Assembly: GCF_000423505.1 (NCBI RefSeq)
Contig: NZ_KE384027.1
Coordinates: 311,140-375,139, forward strand
From: Pseudoclavibacter soli DSM 23366
GTDB lineage: Bacteria; Actinomycetota; Actinomycetes; Actinomycetales; Microbacteriaceae
Length of the DNA: 64,000 nucleotides
Direction of reading: 5' to 3'
Shown: one piece after another, positions 61,097-64,000 of the stretch
Position numbering within the stretch: position 1 is the stretch's first letter
Layout: each line of letters starts with the position of its first letter
Translations under genes and position numbers: made by a program
The notes under the pieces: model-generated
Database searches by the model: none
The model's input: only the letters and a program-made list of their open reading frames with translations
What the model was told of the DNA's origin: nothing

Positions 61097-61280
61097 CCGC
61101 TCAGTGTAGTCGGAGGAGACCGCGCGTTCGTTGGTCAGCGGGTGTGCTCGTTGGTCAGGGCGGTGGGGTGCAGTGACCAGCGATAATGCAGTGTGGCGAG
61201 GGAACGCGCGGTTGCGAGCTGGGGTGGGTACAAAACAGCGGGTGACCGCTGTGCGCGACCACCCGCTGTGGAGTGTGGAG

Positions 61281-62765
61281 TCAGGCCTCGAGCCCCAGCG
61301 CCTCGGCAGTCGAGGCGAAGGTTTTGGCGGCCAGATCGGCGTTGTCGCTGAGCGCGGTGCCGTAGGTGGGCACCAGCTCGGCGATGGCCTTGGACCATGC
61401 ACCGCCGAACTGCTCGGGGTACGCCTGAGCCAGCAGCTTCAGCATGATCGGCACGGCGGTCGAGGCGCCCGGCGAGGCGCCCAGCAGACCGGCGATCGAG
61501 CCGTCTGAAGAGGCCACGACCTCGGTGCCGAACTGCAGCACACCGCCCTTGCCCTGCTTCTTGATGACCTGCACGCGCTGGCCGGCGACGATGAGCTCCC
61601 AGTCGTCGCCATTTGCCTCGGGGTAGAACTCTTTGAGCGCTGCAACGCGGTGCTTCTGGGTCTGCGTGACCTGGCTGACCAGGTACTTCTCGAGATCCCA
61701 GTTTTTGAGGCCGACGTTGAGCAGCGGGCCGAGGTTGCTGGGGCGAATCGACGACGGCAGATCAAGCCACGAACCGGTGCGCAGGAACTTCGGCGACCAG
61801 CCGGCGTAGGGGCCGAACAGCAGGTGCTGCTCGCCGCCCACGAAACGGGTGTCGAGGTGCGGCACCGACATGGGCGGCGCCCCGACGGCCGCCTGGCCGT
61901 AGACCTTCGCATGATGCTTCTTGGCGACCTCGGGGTTCTTGGCGCGCAAGAACTGCCCGCTGATGGGGAAGCCTCCGAAGCCCTTGATCTCGGGGATGCC
62001 CGACTTCTGCAGCAGGTGCAGTGCGCCGCCGCCCGCACCGACGAACACGAACTTAGCGGTGTAGGTCTCGCGTGCGCCGTTGGAGCGGTGCTTGACCGAG
62101 ACCTGCCAGCGGCCGTCGTCGAGGCGCTTGAGCCCGGTGACCTCGGCGCCGTAGCTGATGGCGGTGCCGCGCTCGGCGGCGAACTTCAGCAGATCTTTGG
62201 TGAGGGCGCCGAAGTCGACGTCGGTGCCGGCCACGGTATGGGTGGCCGCAACCTGCTGGTCTTTGTCGCGCCCGTTGATCAGCAGGGGAGCCCACTGACC
62301 GATGGTGCGCTTGTTGCCGCTGAACTCCATGCCCTGGAACAGCGGGTTGTCTTTGAGGGCCTCGTGGCGAGCCTTCAAGAAGTCGGAGTGCTCTTTGCCG
62401 ATCACGAAGCTCATGTGCGGCACGGTGTGGATGAAGTGATCGGCTTCGAGTGCACCGCGGCGTACCAGCTCGGCCCAGAACTGACGTGAGAGCTGGAACT
62501 GCTCGTTAACCGAGACGGCCTTGGAGATGTTGATGCTGCCGTCTTTGGCCTGCGGCGTGTAGTTGAGCTCGCACAGGGCCGAGTGACCGGTGCCGGCGTT
62601 GTGCCAGGGGTCTGAGCTCTCGCGGCCGGCGCCGGGCAGGCGCTCGAAGACCTCAAGAGACCAGTCGGGCTCGAGGATCTTCAGAAATGCGGCGAGCGTC
62701 GCGCTCATGATGCCGGCGCCGATGAGCACGACATCGCGATCGTTCCGTGAAAGTGGTGTGGTCAC
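61281..62765 (-). CDS. mqo: Malate:quinone oxidoreductase
   Basis: The 494-residue FAD protein has DVVLIGAGIMSATLAAFLK as the dinucleotide fold. HNAGTGHSALCELNYTP, FVFVGAGGGALHLLQKSGIP and GEQHLLFGPYAGWSPKFL are Mqo family markers. It oxidises malate to oxaloacetate at the membrane and reduces quinone. The start is GTG 62765. A leader of about 100 bases with a hairpin precedes it. Confidence 0.95.
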   Translation of the reverse strand: MTTPLSRNDRDVVLIGAGIMSATLAAFLKILEPDWSLEVFERLPGAGRESSDPWHNAGTGHSALCELNYTPQAKDGSINISKAVSVNEQFQLSRQFWAELVRRGALEADHFIHTVPHMSFVIGKEHSDFLKARHEALKDNPLFQGMEFSGNKRTIGQWAPLLINGRDKDQQVAATHTVAGTDVDFGALTKDLLKFAAERGTAISYGAEVTGLKRLDDGRWQVSVKHRSNGARETYTAKFVFVGAGGGALHLLQKSGIPEIKGFGGFPISGQFLRAKNPEVAKKHHAKVYGQAAVGAPPMSVPHLDTRFVGGEQHLLFGPYAGWSPKFLRTGSWLDLPSSIRPSNLGPLLNVGLKNWDLEKYLVSQVTQTQKHRVAALKEFYPEANGDDWELIVAGQRVQVIKKQGKGGVLQFGTEVVASSDGSIAGLLGASPGASTAVPIMLKLLAQAYPEQFGGAWSKAIAELVPTYGTALSDNADLAAKTFASTAEALGLEA

Positions 62766-62838
62766 TGCTGGGTCTCCAGATTCGCATAGCCTCCGCTGGC
62801 TGCGCTGCCAGCGCGACGCGGGCGGACGCCAGCGTCGA

Positions 62839-62856
62839 TGTCGGCACGGGCCGACA
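62839..62856 (-). other. Hairpin at the 5' end of the mqo leader
   Basis: TGTCGGC (62839-62845) and GCCGACA (62850-62856) form a seven-pair stem with a four-base loop, a few bases after a TATGAT -10 box on the minus strand (62873-62878). It may protect or regulate the mqo mRNA. There is no T-run, so it is not a terminator. Confidence 0.5.
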
Positions 62857-62977
62857 CCTTAGACATCATACTCTTCGCGCTGACACGACTCGTTCGATCG
62901 GTCGTCGACTGTGTGCTGTCAGAGGCGTCGGCGGCAGGATGCCCGGGTACGGCCAATCGCTCGGCTCGCCCGGTGCC

Positions 62978-63202
62978 TCACCGCGCACGGTCGGCATAGA
63001 AGCTCTCGCGCAGCTCGGTGCGTGTGCTCGCGCTGCGACCGTTGCGACGGTACTTCTCGCGACTGCGCCGCAAAAACGTGCGTGCAGTCTCGTAGGCGAC
63101 GCCGAGGTCGTCGGCGACCTCTTGAATGCTGGCGCCATCGACGAAGAGCCGCACGGCCCGAGCCTCGGACGGGCTCAGCCGTGTCTGCTGCCGTATGGCC
63201 AT
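62978..63202 (-). CDS. Small LuxR-type HTH protein
   Basis: The 74-residue protein is essentially one GerE/LuxR HTH: RLSPSEARAVRLFVDGASIQ, followed by EVADDLGVAYETARTFLRRS and an Arg-rich tail. There is no receiver or sensor domain. A larger frame upstream is a shadow of asd. It lies between mqo and asd on the same strand. Orphan HTH-only proteins like this act as DNA-binding regulators; the target is unknown. Confidence 0.8.
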   Translation of the reverse strand: MAIRQQTRLSPSEARAVRLFVDGASIQEVADDLGVAYETARTFLRRSREKYRRNGRSASTRTELRESFYADRAR

Positions 63203-63314
63203 GAAAAACCTGCCTTTGTGGGATGTGCCCCCATGGTAGGCAGCCAGCCACTTTCGGCGGAGTCTCAGCGGAAGATTGCGTAACACAAGCCCCGCCGAGC
63301 ACTCAGCAGCAGGT

Positions 63315-64000
<686 letters not shown>

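Overview
The window is high-GC bacterial chromosome that reads as a member of the Actinomycetota, most likely order Micrococcales. The signs are: a malate:quinone oxidoreductase (mqo), inositol-1-phosphate synthase, a DUF2510 membrane protein, a fused CopD/CtaG cytochrome oxidase assembly protein, a 2-oxoacid dehydrogenase complex with separate E1-alpha/E1-beta/E2, and many genes with a TAnnnT box 6-7 nt before the start codon (leaderless transcripts). A D-aspartate ligase next to an aspartate racemase suggests an Asp-containing peptidoglycan interpeptide bridge. I cannot name genus or species from the sequence alone. Gene density is high and there is no prophage, CRISPR array or rRNA operon. 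One intact IS30-family element and one tRNA-Gly are present.

Layout. 1-2513: end of an iron-sulfur reductase, a DUF3445 heme N-demethylase-like subunit and an ammonium transporter, read as an amine/nitrogen utilisation operon. 2553-3791: MFS exporter. 3879-11044: a 5-oxoproline cluster (NRAMP-like transporter, pxpA, DUF1445, fused pxpB-pxpC, biotin carboxylase-BCCP) with a divergent GntR/FCD regulator. 11087-14492: purB, a HutD-like protein, a palindromic repeat and an MFS protein. 14533-19628: a HisC-type aminotransferase and a branched-chain 2-oxoacid dehydrogenase operon. 20694-28370: a zinc block (cysteine-free L36, two nearly identical Zur-type operators, a permease pair, a beta-propeller protein, znuA-znuC-znuB-znuB2, zur). 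28662-29374: cysteine-free L28, L33 and S14. 29457-33248: HU, CtaG/CopD and a PIF1-like helicase. 33347-35355: a structured 5' leader and an MHS-type transporter ending in pentapeptide repeats. 35568-36850: tRNA-Gly and the IS30-family element. 36985-41777: two membrane proteins, metF and metE. 42088-50544: DUF2510 protein, ino1, a mannosyltransferase-like protein, a RelE/RelB-type toxin-antitoxin pair, metX, SDR, ung, cysK and cysE. 50610-53946: aspartate racemase, D-aspartate ligase and FemX. 53984-64000: acyl-CoA thioesterase, 3-hydroxyisobutyryl-CoA hydrolase, a fused ECF transporter, dcd, an MFS protein, mqo, a small LuxR-type HTH protein and the end of asd.

How parts work together. The bkd operon and the HIBCH-like hydrolase fit valine/leucine/isoleucine breakdown. 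MetX, MetF, MetE, CysK and CysE cover much of sulfur amino acid synthesis. The Znu transporter, the permease pair, Zur and four zinc-free ribosomal proteins form a zinc-starvation programme. RacD, the D-Asp ligase and FemX are candidates for building the peptidoglycan cross-bridge.

The least expected signals are structural. A 79-bp element with four TAGGGGTGA-type half-repeats occurs once between genes and once, in frame, inside the E2 linker. Another palindrome family (arms containing GTGCAGAAAAGC) occurs twice between genes. A roughly 270-nt hairpin-rich leader precedes the MHS transporter and matches no riboswitch class I can assign. Degenerate 20-bp tandem repeats lie after metE.
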